Source: an uncultured Sphingopyxis sp.
GTDB lineage: Bacteria; Pseudomonadota; Alphaproteobacteria; Sphingomonadales; Sphingomonadaceae
Length of the DNA stretch: 32,886 nucleotides
Direction of reading: 5' to 3'
NCBI GenBank assembly: GCA_937873425.1
Contig: CALMYE010000217.1
Location: 1-32,886 of the forward strand
Shown: positions 16,351-23,913 of the stretch, in pieces
Position numbering within the stretch: position 1 is the first letter of the stretch
Layout: each line of letters begins with the position of its first letter
Program-made: the position numbers and the translations under genes
The notes under the pieces: model-generated
Database searches by the model: none
Seen by the model: only the letters and a program-made list of their open reading frames with translations
What the model was told of the DNA's origin: nothing

Positions 16351-17713
16351 TAACCGCCAGCCCGCCCTTCGACGTTTCCTTATACTTATCCCGCATGTCG
16401 CGCCCCGTTTGCAGCATCGTCGCGATCACCGTGTCGAGGCTCACCACATGCGTGCCGTCGCCGATCATCGCGATGCGGCTCGCGTCGATCGCCTTGATCG
16501 CGCCCATCGCGTTGCGCTCGATGCACGGGATCTGCACCAGCCCGCCGATCGGATCGCAGGTGAGGCCGAGATTATGCTCCATGCCGATCTCGGCGGCGTT
16601 CTCGACCTGCGCGTTGGTGCCGCCGAGCGCCGCGGTCAGCCCCGCCGCCGCCATCGAGCAGGCGACGCCGACCTCGCCCTGGCAGCCGACCTCGGCGCCC
16701 GAGATGCTGGCGTTGCGCTTGTAGAGCGCGCCGACCGCGCCCGCCGCGAGCAGGAAGATACGCACGCCCGCCGCGTCGCCGCGATAGCTGCGCCGATAAT
16801 AGCGGATCACCGCCGGAATGATCCCCGCCGCGCCGTTGGTCGGCGCGGTGACGACGCGGCCGCCCGCGGCATTCTCCTCGTTCACCGCCATCGCCCACAG
16901 GTTGATCCAGTCCATCATCGCCATCGGATCGGACAGATTCTGCTCGTGCCGCGCGCGGATGTCGGCGGCGATCTGCGGCGCGCGACGGCGGACTTTCAGG
17001 CCGCCGGGCAGCACGCCGGTGCTCGAACAGCCGGCGTCGATCGACGCGTCCATCGCGCCCGCGATCGCATCGAGCCCCGCCTCGACCTCTTCGAGGCTCC
17101 GGTGCGCGAGTTCGTTTTCCAGCATCATCTCGGCAAAGCTCTTGCCCGACGCCGCGCCCATGGTCAGCAAATCGGCGCCCGAGGTGAAGGCGAAGGGCAG
17201 CTCGACCTCATCCTCCGCGCCGCGGCTGTTGCGCCCCGCCTCGTCCTCGTCGACGACGAAGCCGCCGCCGATCGAGAAATACATGCGCTTGGCGAGGATT
17301 TCACTCACGCCGTCGCGCGCGGTGAAGCTGAGCGCATTGCTGTGGAAGGGCTGGCGCTGCTTCATCTGGAAATGCAGGTCGCGCGCCGGCTGGAAGCGCA
17401 CCCGCTGGCGGCCGAGCAGATAGAGAAAGCCCTCGCTCTCCGCCCGGTCCCAATGCGCCCTGATCGCGGCGAGGCTGGTCGATGCCGGAATCTCGCCCGC
17501 GAGGCCGGCGACCACCGCGGTGTCGGCGGCATGCCCCTTCCCCGTGAGCGCGAGCGAGCCGTAGAGGTCGGCCTCGACATGCGCGGTCTTTGTCAGCAGG
17601 CCCTGCTCGTCGAGCCAGACCGTAAACCGCCGCGCCGCGACCATCGGCCCGACGGTGTGCGAGCTCGACGGGCCGACGCCGATCTTGAACAGTTCGAACA
17701 GGCTGATCGTCAT
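16334..17713 (-). CDS. sdaA: L-serine ammonia-lyase, iron-sulfur dependent, single-chain
   Basis: 459 residues from ATG 17713 ([24 protein letters not shown]). It deaminates L-serine to pyruvate and ammonia using a labile [4Fe-4S] cluster. The N-terminal beta domain carries [13 protein letters not shown], and the C-terminal alpha domain carries the cluster-region cysteines in [25 protein letters not shown] and [23 protein letters not shown]. The length is normal for the one-polypeptide type. An open frame extends upstream to 17926 only because it reads through a palindromic repeat. The hypothetical gene downstream overlaps its end. No serine transporter or regulator is adjacent. Confidence 0.96.
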   Translation of the reverse strand: MTISLFELFKIGVGPSSSHTVGPMVAARRFTVWLDEQGLLTKTAHVEADLYGSLALTGKGHAADTAVVAGLAGEIPASTSLAAIRAHWDRAESEGFLYLLGRQRVRFQPARDLHFQMKQRQPFHSNALSFTARDGVSEILAKRMYFSIGGGFVVDEDEAGRNSRGAEDEVELPFAFTSGADLLTMGAASGKSFAEMMLENELAHRSLEEVEAGLDAIAGAMDASIDAGCSSTGVLPGGLKVRRRAPQIAADIRARHEQNLSDPMAMMDWINLWAMAVNEENAAGGRVVTAPTNGAAGIIPAVIRYYRRSYRGDAAGVRIFLLAAGAVGALYKRNASISGAEVGCQGEVGVACSMAAAGLTAALGGTNAQVENAAEIGMEHNLGLTCDPIGGLVQIPCIERNAMGAIKAIDASRIAMIGDGTHVVSLDTVIATMLQTGRDMRDKYKETSKGGLAVSVVEC

Positions 17714-17761
17714 GGCGGCGCCTATAGGCGATGGGAGGTCATGACGGTAGGCACCAAATCC

Positions 17762-17935
17762 CTCCCCCTTCATGGGGGAGGCAGCGAAACTTGCGAACTT
17801 GTTCGCTAGTTGCAGCGGTGGGGGTGCGGGTTCAGCCTGCAACCGACGGCGAAAGAGCGCACCCTCACCCCCATCCAACTTCGCCTGGCCGCTGCGCGGC
17901 AAGGCTGCGTATCCTTCCCCCATCAAGGGGGAAGG
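17762..17935. repeat. Compound palindromic repeat, copy 6
   Basis: The left hairpin CTCCCCC...GGGGGAG (17762-17780) is followed by GCAGCGAAACTTG, an inner hairpin CGAAC-TT-GTTCG (17794-17805) and CTAGTTGCAGCGGTGGGGGTGC. The right half has CACCC...CCCATCCAACTTCGCCT, an inner hairpin GCCGC-TGC-GCGGC, AAGGC, and the right hairpin CCTTCCCCC...GGGGGAAGG (17913-17935). It is the closest relative of copy 2 and lies between serine dehydratase and superoxide dismutase. Confidence 0.9.
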
Positions 17936-17944
17936 AGAAGGCGA

Positions 17945-18559
17945 TCAGCCCGGATAGGTCCAGGTCGCCTCGCGCGCCAGATTCTCCGCGGCGAAATCCC
18001 AGTTGAGCAGGGTATCGACCACCGCGTTCACATAGTCGGGACGGACATTCTTGCGGTCGATGTAGTAAGCATGCTCCCACACGTCGATGACGAGCAGCGG
18101 CTTGATGCCGGCGGTCAGCTCGGTCCCCGCGTCGTGCGTGTCGGTGACCGACAGCTTGCCGTCCCTGGCGACCAGCCAGGCCCAGCCCGAGGCGAAATGG
18201 TTGACCGCGGTGTCCTTGAGCTGCTTCTTCAACTCGGCAAGCGACCCGAAGTCGCGGTCGATCGCGGCGGCGAGGTCGCCCGCTGGGCTGGTCTTTTCGG
18301 GGCTCAGGCTTTCCCAATAAAAGGCGTGGTTCCACGACTGGGCGGCATTGTTGAACAGCCCCTTGTTACCCGACCCCTCGGCGTGGTGGACGATCTCTTC
18401 GAGCGTCTTGTCGGCCAGCTCGGTGCCCTCGATCGCGGCGTTGACCTTGTCGACATAGGTCTTGTGATGCTTGCCATGATGGGTCTTCAGCGTTTCCGCC
18501 GAGATGTGCGGTTCGAGCGCGTCTTCGGCATAGGGCAGCGGGGGGAAAGCGATGGTCAT
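17945..18559 (-). CDS. sodB: Iron superoxide dismutase
   Basis: 204 residues from ATG 18559 with AAAGGAG seven bases upstream. It converts superoxide to hydrogen peroxide and oxygen in the cytoplasm. Metal ligands by alignment with E. coli FeSOD are His27 (HHGKHH), His78 (SWNHAFYW), Asp159 and His163 (DVWEHAYY). Gln74 in NAAQSWNH is the second-sphere glutamine position characteristic of Fe-type rather than Mn-type enzymes. No signal peptide is present. It is probably monocistronic, bordered by palindromic repeats on both sides. Confidence 0.97.
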   Translation of the reverse strand: MTIAFPPLPYAEDALEPHISAETLKTHHGKHHKTYVDKVNAAIEGTELADKTLEEIVHHAEGSGNKGLFNNAAQSWNHAFYWESLSPEKTSPAGDLAAAIDRDFGSLAELKKQLKDTAVNHFASGWAWLVARDGKLSVTDTHDAGTELTAGIKPLLVIDVWEHAYYIDRKNVRPDYVNAVVDTLLNWDFAAENLAREATWTYPG

Positions 18560-18661
18560 GGCAGTCTCCTTTTTTTGGGGGCTTTGCGGCCTTTAACTCG
18601 GCATCGAGTAGCGGGGTTGCAAGGCCGTGACGGGGAATTTTTCCTTTGGCGCCGACAAATT

Positions 18662-18682
18662 CCCCTCCCTGAAAGGGAGGGG
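18662..18682. repeat. Single terminal hairpin of the palindromic repeat family (copy 7)
   Basis: CCCCTCCCT-GAA-AGGGAGGGG is a perfect hairpin four bases after the ligase stop codon. It looks like one isolated terminal hairpin of the compound repeats and probably forms the 3' end stem of the exonuclease-ligase transcript. No T-run follows, so intrinsic termination is uncertain. Confidence 0.7.
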
Positions 18683-18686
18683 AGCG

Positions 18687-20339
18687 CTAGGTCATCATCC
18701 CCCGCAGCGTCGCGATGCGGTCGGCCTCCTCGGCGGGCTTGTCGCGGCGGATGCGCGAGATGCGGGGGAAACGCATCGCGAGGCCCGACTTGTGGCGCTT
18801 CGAGGCGTGGATCGAATCGAAGGCGACCTCCAGCACCAGAGACTTCTCAACCTCGCGCACCGGGCCGAAGCGGTTCAGCGTGTGGTCGCGCACGAACTTG
18901 TCGAGCCATTTCAGCTCCTCGTCGGTGAAGCCCGAATAGGCCTTGCCCACCGGCAGCAGCTCGCCCTCGTCGCTCCAGCAGCCGAAGGTATAGTCGGAAT
19001 AGAAGCTCGCGCGGCGCCCGTTGCCGCGCTGTGCATACATCATCACGCAATCGGCGGTGAGCGGGTCGCGCTTCCATTTATACCAAAGCCCCGCGCGGCG
19101 GCCCGCGACATAAGGCGCGTCGCGGCGCTTGAGCATCACGCCTTCGATCGCGGCATCGCGGGCGCCGGCACGCAACTCCGCGAGATGGTCGAAGTCGCGC
19201 GCCTCGATGATCTGCGACAGGTCGAAATGGTTGTCGGCGAGCCGCGGCACGAAAGCCTCCAACTGCCGCCGCCGCTCGGTCCACGGCAGGGCGCGCAGGT
19301 CGTTGCCGTCGACGGCGAGCAGGTCGTAGACGCGCACGAAGGCGGGATAGTCGGCGAGCATCCTCTTCGACACCGTCTTGCGCCCGAGCCGCTGTTGCAG
19401 CGCGTTGAAGCTCGCGGCCTCGCCGCCCTGCGCGTCGCCGCGCACGAGCAGTTCGCCGTCGATCACCGCCTCCTGGTCGAAGGCCGCGACCAGTTCGGGA
19501 AAGGCGGTGCTTATCTCCTCGCCGCCGCGGCTGTAGATGCGGGTCTGTCCGCCACCGCGCACGATCTGGACGCGGATGCCGTCCCATTTCCACTCGGCCG
19601 CGAAATCGGCGAGGTTGATGCTTTCCTCCTCGAGCGGATGCGCGAGCATGAAGGGGCGGAAGAAGGCGACGTCGGCGAGGTCGGGCCGCGCAGCCCTCCC
19701 CTCGCCCCAGGCGAAGAGCGGCGCATAGGGCGGCGGGATCGCGTGCCACAATTCCTCGACGTCATCGACCGGCACTTCGAAGGCCTGCGCGAACGCCTGT
19801 TTCGCGAGCCGCGCCGACACGCCGACGCGCATGCCACCGAGCGCGAGTTTCAAGAGTGCATAGCGCCCGTCGGCGTCGAGGCGGTCGAGCAGCGATGCGA
19901 CGATGGCGGGGGCGTCGCTGCGGGTGGCGGCGGAGAGGGCGGCGACGGCTTCGGAAACCGTCAAATCTCCCTCCCCTTCAGGGGAGGGTCGGGGTGGGGC
20001 CTGTTGCGGTTGCGCGCCATCGACATGTCCCACCCCAACCCCTCCCCTGAAGGGGAGGGGCTTGCTCGGCTCCGGCCACAACAGCGCCGCCGTCTCGGCC
20101 GTGTCGCCGACGAAATGCCGCGACAGGCGGAACAGCTCCTCGTCCACGCGGCTTCCCAAGAGCGCGCGCACCGTCCCCGCCTTCACCGCCGGAAAGTCGA
20201 GGCTCTCGGTCAGCGCCGCGATGGCCCAGCCGCGGTCGGGATCGGGCGTGTGCTTCAGATAATCGACGATCAGCGCGAGCTTGCTGTTGCGCGAGCGGGT
20301 GTAGACCAGCCGGTCGATGAGGGCCGCGAAGCGCTTCAC
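18687..20339 (-). CDS. ATP-dependent DNA ligase (ligase-associated cluster type) with translated palindromic insert
   Basis: 550 residues from a GTG start at 20339 that overlaps the exonuclease stop (GTGA). It carries an N-terminal ligase domain (MKRFAALIDRLVYTRSRNSKL), the adenylation domain with the KxDGxR motif WKWDGIRVQI, further nucleotidyltransferase motifs (ELLVRG, GVMLKR, YKWKRD) and an OB-fold tail ending AEEADRIATLRGMMT. This is the ligase of the four-gene LhpExo/Lhr/ligase/Pnp DNA-repair cluster known in bacteria; here only exonuclease and ligase are adjacent. About 31 residues (KPLPFRGGVGVG through PSPEGEG) are encoded by an in-frame palindromic repeat at 19969-20060. It lies between the N-terminal domain and the SEAVAALSAATRSDAP helix and is probably an exposed loop. 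Confidence 0.95.
   Translation of the reverse strand: MKRFAALIDRLVYTRSRNSKLALIVDYLKHTPDPDRGWAIAALTESLDFPAVKAGTVRALLGSRVDEELFRLSRHFVGDTAETAALLWPEPSKPLPFRGGVGVGHVDGAQPQQAPPRPSPEGEGDLTVSEAVAALSAATRSDAPAIVASLLDRLDADGRYALLKLALGGMRVGVSARLAKQAFAQAFEVPVDDVEELWHAIPPPYAPLFAWGEGRAARPDLADVAFFRPFMLAHPLEEESINLADFAAEWKWDGIRVQIVRGGGQTRIYSRGGEEISTAFPELVAAFDQEAVIDGELLVRGDAQGGEAASFNALQQRLGRKTVSKRMLADYPAFVRVYDLLAVDGNDLRALPWTERRRQLEAFVPRLADNHFDLSQIIEARDFDHLAELRAGARDAAIEGVMLKRRDAPYVAGRRAGLWYKWKRDPLTADCVMMYAQRGNGRRASFYSDYTFGCWSDEGELLPVGKAYSGFTDEELKWLDKFVRDHTLNRFGPVREVEKSLVLEVAFDSIHASKRHKSGLAMRFPRISRIRRDKPAEEADRIATLRGMMT
19969..20060. repeat. Compound palindromic repeat inserted in frame within the DNA ligase gene (copy 8)
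   Basis: The left hairpin CCCTCCCC...GGGGAGGG (19969-19988) and right hairpin CCCCTCCCC...GGGGAGGGG (20039-20060) flank GTCGGGGTGGGG and CCCCACCCCAA, the same arrangement as copies 3 and 4 but lacking the inner GAGACTTG hairpin. The reading frame stays open across it, adding roughly 31 codons. It is the only copy in this window lying wholly inside a convincing coding region. Confidence 0.92.
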
Positions 20340-21343
20340 GCCTCCTCCTCCAGATCGCGCCCGACCAGATGCAGCGCCCGCGCCCTGCGCTGGGTCAGCT
20401 CGCACCAGCGCAGCAGCCCCTCCTCGCTGCCGTGGGTGATCCAGCTTTCCCGCGGGTTCACCTCGGCGATCGTCGCGGTCAGTTCGTCCCAGTCGGCATG
20501 GTCGGAGATGACGAGCGGCAGCTCGACCATCCGCTGGCGCGCGCGCTGGCGGACGCGCATCCAGCCCGAGGCCATGGCGGTCACCGGATCGGGCAGCCGC
20601 CGCGACCAGCGGTCGTGCAGCGCCGACGGCGGCGCGAGCACGACCTGCCCCGCCATCGCGGCCTTGTCACTTTCCGACACCAGCCGCAATTCGCCGAGAT
20701 CGACGCCATGCGCGGCATAAAGCTGGCACATGCGTTCGAGCGCACCGTGGATATAGATGGGCGCATCCCACCCCGCGCGGCGCAGTTCGGCGATCACCCG
20801 CTGCGCCTTGCCCAGCGCATAGGCGCCGACGAGCACGCAGCGCGCGGGCTCGGCGCGCACCGCGCCGATCAGTTTCGCGATCTCGTCCCCTGTCGGCGGG
20901 TGGCGGAATACCGGCAGGCCGAAGGTCGCCTCGGTGACGAAGATGTCGCACGGCACCACCTCGAACGGCGCGCAGGTCGGGTCGGCGCGGCGCTTGTAGT
21001 CGCCGGTGACGGTGATCCGCTCGCCGCGATATTCCATCGCGATCTGCGCGCTGCCCAGCACATGACCGGCGGGATGGAAGGAAAAGCGCACCCCGCCGCG
21101 CTCGAATCCCTCACCATAGGCGAAGGCCGCATTGTGGCTCGCCTCCGCATCGACACCGTAGCGCAGCGCCATGATCGCCAGCGTCTCCGGCGTCGCATGG
21201 ACCGCGCCATGACCGCTGCGCGCATGATCGGCATGGCCGTGGGTGACGGCGGCGCGCGGAACCGGCCGCGACGGGTCGATCCACAGGTCGGCCGGGCGCA
21301 CATAAATGCCGTGCGGGTGCGGCTCGATCCAGGATTTCGCCAT
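20336..21343 (-). CDS. Ligase-associated DNA exonuclease (metallo-beta-lactamase/beta-CASP type)
   Basis: 335 residues from ATG 21343 (MAKSWIEPHPHGIYVRPADLWID). The metallo-beta-lactamase metal site begins with THGHADHAR (HxHxDH), followed by FHPAGHVLGSAQI and VTGDYKR; ISDHADWDEL and WITHGSEEG near the C-terminus supply the later metal-binding and beta-CASP positions. This matches the exonuclease that is genetically linked to ATP-dependent ligase, Lhr helicase and phosphoesterase genes and is thought to process DNA ends before ligation. It overlaps the ligase start by four bases. A LexA-box match lies 55 bp upstream. A GTG at 21394 is a possible but less likely start. Confidence 0.94.
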   Translation of the reverse strand: MAKSWIEPHPHGIYVRPADLWIDPSRPVPRAAVTHGHADHARSGHGAVHATPETLAIMALRYGVDAEASHNAAFAYGEGFERGGVRFSFHPAGHVLGSAQIAMEYRGERITVTGDYKRRADPTCAPFEVVPCDIFVTEATFGLPVFRHPPTGDEIAKLIGAVRAEPARCVLVGAYALGKAQRVIAELRRAGWDAPIYIHGALERMCQLYAAHGVDLGELRLVSESDKAAMAGQVVLAPPSALHDRWSRRLPDPVTAMASGWMRVRQRARQRMVELPLVISDHADWDELTATIAEVNPRESWITHGSEEGLLRWCELTQRRARALHLVGRDLEEEA

Positions 21344-21397
21344 CAGCCGATAACCACGCGAAGCGCCGAAAGGTTCATTCTCGCTACCTAGCACAGG

Positions 21398-21412
21398 GAA
21401 CGAACAAAGAAC
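21398..21412 (-). promoter_or_regulatory. LexA (SOS) box match upstream of the exonuclease-ligase operon
   Basis: On the minus strand the site reads GTTC-TTTGTTC-GTTC, exactly the direct-repeat form GTTC-N7-GTTC described for alphaproteobacterial LexA. It is centred about 60 bp before the exonuclease start and overlaps a TTGTTC that could serve as a -35 element. It predicts DNA-damage induction of the two repair genes. The LexA gene is not in the window. Confidence 0.6.
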
Positions 21413-21421
21413 AAATACCGT

Positions 21422-22153
21422 CTAGCCGAGCCGCATGCGAAAGGCGTCGAGGTGGAAATAGCTGGGGTCGAAATCGCACATCGCCGCGAGCGCGTCGGCG
21501 TCGAGGAAGCGAATCCACTGGCGGTGCGTCTCGATATAGCCCTCGCGCACCAGCCGGCGCAGCACGCGGTTGGTGTGGATCGGGGTCAGCCCCAGCGTGT
21601 CGGCGATCTGCGTTTGGGTCAGCGGCAGGCGCATCGCGTCGTCGTTCGCCAGATTGACGATCTGCGCGCGGCGGTGGAGTTCGAGCAGCAGGTGGCCGAT
21701 CCGCTCCTGCGCCGTCTGCCGCCCGTTGCGGACGATCTGTTCGCGCAGGAACGCCTCTTCCTGCACCTGCGTCCACCAGAAGGCCATGGTCAGCGACCCC
21801 GAACCCGCGAGCAGTTCGCGCACCGCCTGCGGCGGGATCGCATAGAGCGACCCCTGGGTGACCGCCAGTACGCCATGATCGGCCTCCGCCGCGACCAGCA
21901 CCTGCAGGTCGAAGATGTCGCCGGGCAGCAGGATGTTGAGGATCTGCCGCCGCCCGTCCTCGAGCTGCTTGAAGCGCGCGGCCCAGCCTTCGCGCATCAC
22001 CAGCACCGCATCCATCCGCTGGCCCGCGCCGATGATCTCGCTGTTCGCCGCGAAGCCGCGCACCTTGCCGCCGAGCGCGAGCAGCCGCGCCCGGTCGCCG
22101 TCGCCGAGCCGACTGTAATAGGAAAGGCGCGCGACCAGCGCTTCGAGCGTCAT
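21422..22153 (-). CDS. Crp/Fnr-family transcriptional regulator
   Basis: 243 residues from ATG 22153. The cyclic-nucleotide-binding-like beta-roll covers about residues 15-130 (GEIIGAGQRMDAV-type strands, then LPGDIFDLQVLV), a long dimerisation helix runs through FLREQIVRNGRQTAQERIGHL, and the C-terminal winged HTH contains LPLTQTQIADTLGLTPIHTNRVLRRL. There are no N-terminal cysteines for an FNR-type iron-sulfur cluster and no clear cAMP-contact Arg-Ser pair, so the effector is unknown. It lies 30 bp after the HWE kinase gene in the same direction, linked to it by two 17-bp tandem repeats that create overlapping start/stop codons. Confidence 0.93.
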   Translation of the reverse strand: MTLEALVARLSYYSRLGDGDRARLLALGGKVRGFAANSEIIGAGQRMDAVLVMREGWAARFKQLEDGRRQILNILLPGDIFDLQVLVAAEADHGVLAVTQGSLYAIPPQAVRELLAGSGSLTMAFWWTQVQEEAFLREQIVRNGRQTAQERIGHLLLELHRRAQIVNLANDDAMRLPLTQTQIADTLGLTPIHTNRVLRRLVREGYIETHRQWIRFLDADALAAMCDFDPSYFHLDAFRMRLG

Positions 22154-22184
22154 GCCCCGTCCCCCGTCATGCCCCGTCCCCCGT
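22151..22184 (-). repeat. 17-bp tandem duplication forming a chained ATGA junction
   Basis: On the minus strand ATGACGGGGGACGGGGC occurs twice in tandem. Read in order, the kinase stop, two six-codon mini-frames (MTGDGA) and the regulator start are all joined by ATGA overlaps. Each unit also contains GGGGACGGGG, a plausible ribosome-binding sequence for the next ATG. Confidence 0.85.
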
Positions 22185-23686
22185 CATGCTTCGCGCCACC
22201 GCGCCGGCAGGGTGATGGTGCAGACGAGGCCGGTCGGCTCCCAGCGCCGCTCGATCGTGCCGCCCAGATTGTTGCGCACGCTGCGCTCCATCAGCAGCGT
22301 GCCGAAGCTCGTTCGCTCGGGCGCCGCGACCGCGCGGTTGCCGCCGGTCTCGGCCCAGACCAGGCGGAATTGCCGGTCCTCGCCCTCCCCGTCCTGCACC
22401 CAGTCGATGTCGACGCGTCCCTCCTCGCTGGCGAGCGCGCCATGCTTGACCGCGTTGGTCGCGAGCTCGTTGAACAGCAGCGCCATCGCCACCAGCGCAT
22501 TTTCGGGCAGTTCCAGATCGGGACCCGACCAGCGGATGCGCGGAAAGGCCGCCTCCACTTCGCGCATCAGCGCATGCATCGACCCGGTCAGGAAATTGGC
22601 GCCGAGCAGCACATTCTGCGCGCGGTTGAGCGCGTCGAGCCGGCTGTTGATCCGCTCGACATAATCGTCGACATCGGTCGCGGCGTGGCGGGTCAGCGAG
22701 ATGATCGCGCCCACCGTCGCGAACAGGTTGCGCATCCGGTGGTGCAATTCGCGCAGCAGGATGGTGGCATTGTCCTGCCGCTGCTTCTGCTCGGTGATGT
22801 CGATGCTGATGCCGGTCAGCATCGCATCGTCGCTGCGCACGTCCCAGTCGCCGCGCGCGGCCAGCCAGCGCACGCCCTTTTCGGGATGCACGATGCGATA
22901 TTCGGTCGCATAGGGTTCGCCGGTCGCGATCGCCTCGTCGAGCACGGCGCGGACGGCCTCGCGGTCCTCGGGGTGCAGGCGGGCGAAGAAACCCGCGCCG
23001 GTCGCCAGCGCGCTTTCATAATCGGCGCCCCACAGGTCGGTGGTCGCGCCGCGCCAGCGCAGATCGTCGGTGCGCGGGTCGAACTGCCAGCTCGCGATGT
23101 TCGAAAAGTCGAGCGCGCGTTCCAGCATGTGCCGCGCCTCGTCGCGCTCGATCCCCAGACGCCGCAGATCGGCCTCCGCCATCACGATCGCGGCGAAATC
23201 CTCGAGCCGCTCGATCTCTTCGGCTTGAAGCGGCGGGCGAACCTTGGTGTCGATGACGCACAGGGTGCCGAGCACCGATCCGTCATAGGCGCGCAGCGGC
23301 ACGCCGGCATAGAAGCGGATGTGCGGCGGGCCGGTGACCAGCGCATTGCCGCGGAACCGCTCGTCGCGCATCGCGTCGGGGACGATCAGCGGCCGCTCGT
23401 CGGCGACGGCATATCGGCAGAAGCTCATCTCGATCGGCGTTTCGGCGGTATCGAGGCCATGGGCCGACTTGAACCACTGGCGGCAGTCGTCGACCAGCGA
23501 CACCAGCGTGATCGGCGCGTCGAACAGCCCCGCGACCAGCTTGGTCACCCGGTCGAAGGCCGGCTCCGGCCCCGTATCCATGATGCGATATTCGCGCAGC
23601 GTGCGCAGCCGCCGCCGCTCGTCCTCCACCCGGTCGCGATCCCCACCGTCCGCCAAAAGCCGCCCCTTGTCCGCCTCCGGCGTCAT
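22184..23686 (-). CDS. GAF-PAS HWE-family sensor histidine kinase
   Basis: 500 residues from ATG 23686; no signal peptide or membrane segment, so a soluble sensor. A GAF domain covers about 30-170 (EPAFDRVTKLVAGLFDAPITLVSLVDD, RFYAGVPLRAYDGSVLGTLCVID). A PAS domain with PAC tail covers about 190-300 (FARLHPEDREAVRAVLDEAI, SIDITEQK). The phosphoacceptor region is LLRELHHRMRNLFATV (His315 or His316). The ATPase domain has the N-box NELATNAVKHGAL and the WxE motif (LVWAETGG) that defines HWE kinases. In alphaproteobacteria, HWE/HisKA_2 kinases are the usual phosphodonors of PhyR, and phyR is divergent here, 227 bp away. It is probably co-transcribed with the Crp/Fnr gene. Confidence 0.94.
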   Translation of the reverse strand: MTPEADKGRLLADGGDRDRVEDERRRLRTLREYRIMDTGPEPAFDRVTKLVAGLFDAPITLVSLVDDCRQWFKSAHGLDTAETPIEMSFCRYAVADERPLIVPDAMRDERFRGNALVTGPPHIRFYAGVPLRAYDGSVLGTLCVIDTKVRPPLQAEEIERLEDFAAIVMAEADLRRLGIERDEARHMLERALDFSNIASWQFDPRTDDLRWRGATTDLWGADYESALATGAGFFARLHPEDREAVRAVLDEAIATGEPYATEYRIVHPEKGVRWLAARGDWDVRSDDAMLTGISIDITEQKQRQDNATILLRELHHRMRNLFATVGAIISLTRHAATDVDDYVERINSRLDALNRAQNVLLGANFLTGSMHALMREVEAAFPRIRWSGPDLELPENALVAMALLFNELATNAVKHGALASEEGRVDIDWVQDGEGEDRQFRLVWAETGGNRAVAAPERTSFGTLLMERSVRNNLGGTIERRWEPTGLVCTITLPARWREA

Positions 23687-23860
23687 CGCGCCGCCTGGTC
23701 CCCAGGGTGCTGTGCCATGATTCCGGTCCTCGCAAAAGCATGGTCGCCACGAAAGCGAAAGGCGAAGTCATTCCCGTCGCTTGCGCCGCAGCCCTGTCGC
23801 GTCCCGGGCTTTTCTACGCACCGCGCGCCGACAAGTTGCACCGATAATCGCAGCGGCGCG

Positions 23861-23886
23861 GGAACCGGATCGCGCGCGGGCGCGTA
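23861..23886 (+). promoter_or_regulatory. Putative EcfG-type promoter of phyR
   Basis: GGAAC (23861-23865), a 17-bp spacer and CGTA (23883-23886) match the general stress promoter consensus GGAAC-N16/17-CGTT except for the last base. It lies 27 bp before the phyR ATG, which has GGGAGG seven bases upstream. The site predicts that phyR is under EcfG control. Confidence 0.5.
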
Positions 23887-23913
23887 TCAACGCTTTCAAG
23901 AGGGAGGATTCGC

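Noticed and set aside
17714-17926. 71-residue N-terminal extension of L-serine dehydratase
   Set aside because: It is encoded by a palindromic repeat, and the family start [20 protein letters not shown] is at 17713.
18627-20720. 697-codon plus-strand open frame opposite the ligase
   Set aside because: Antisense shadow of the ligase/exonuclease pair; it has no domain signature.
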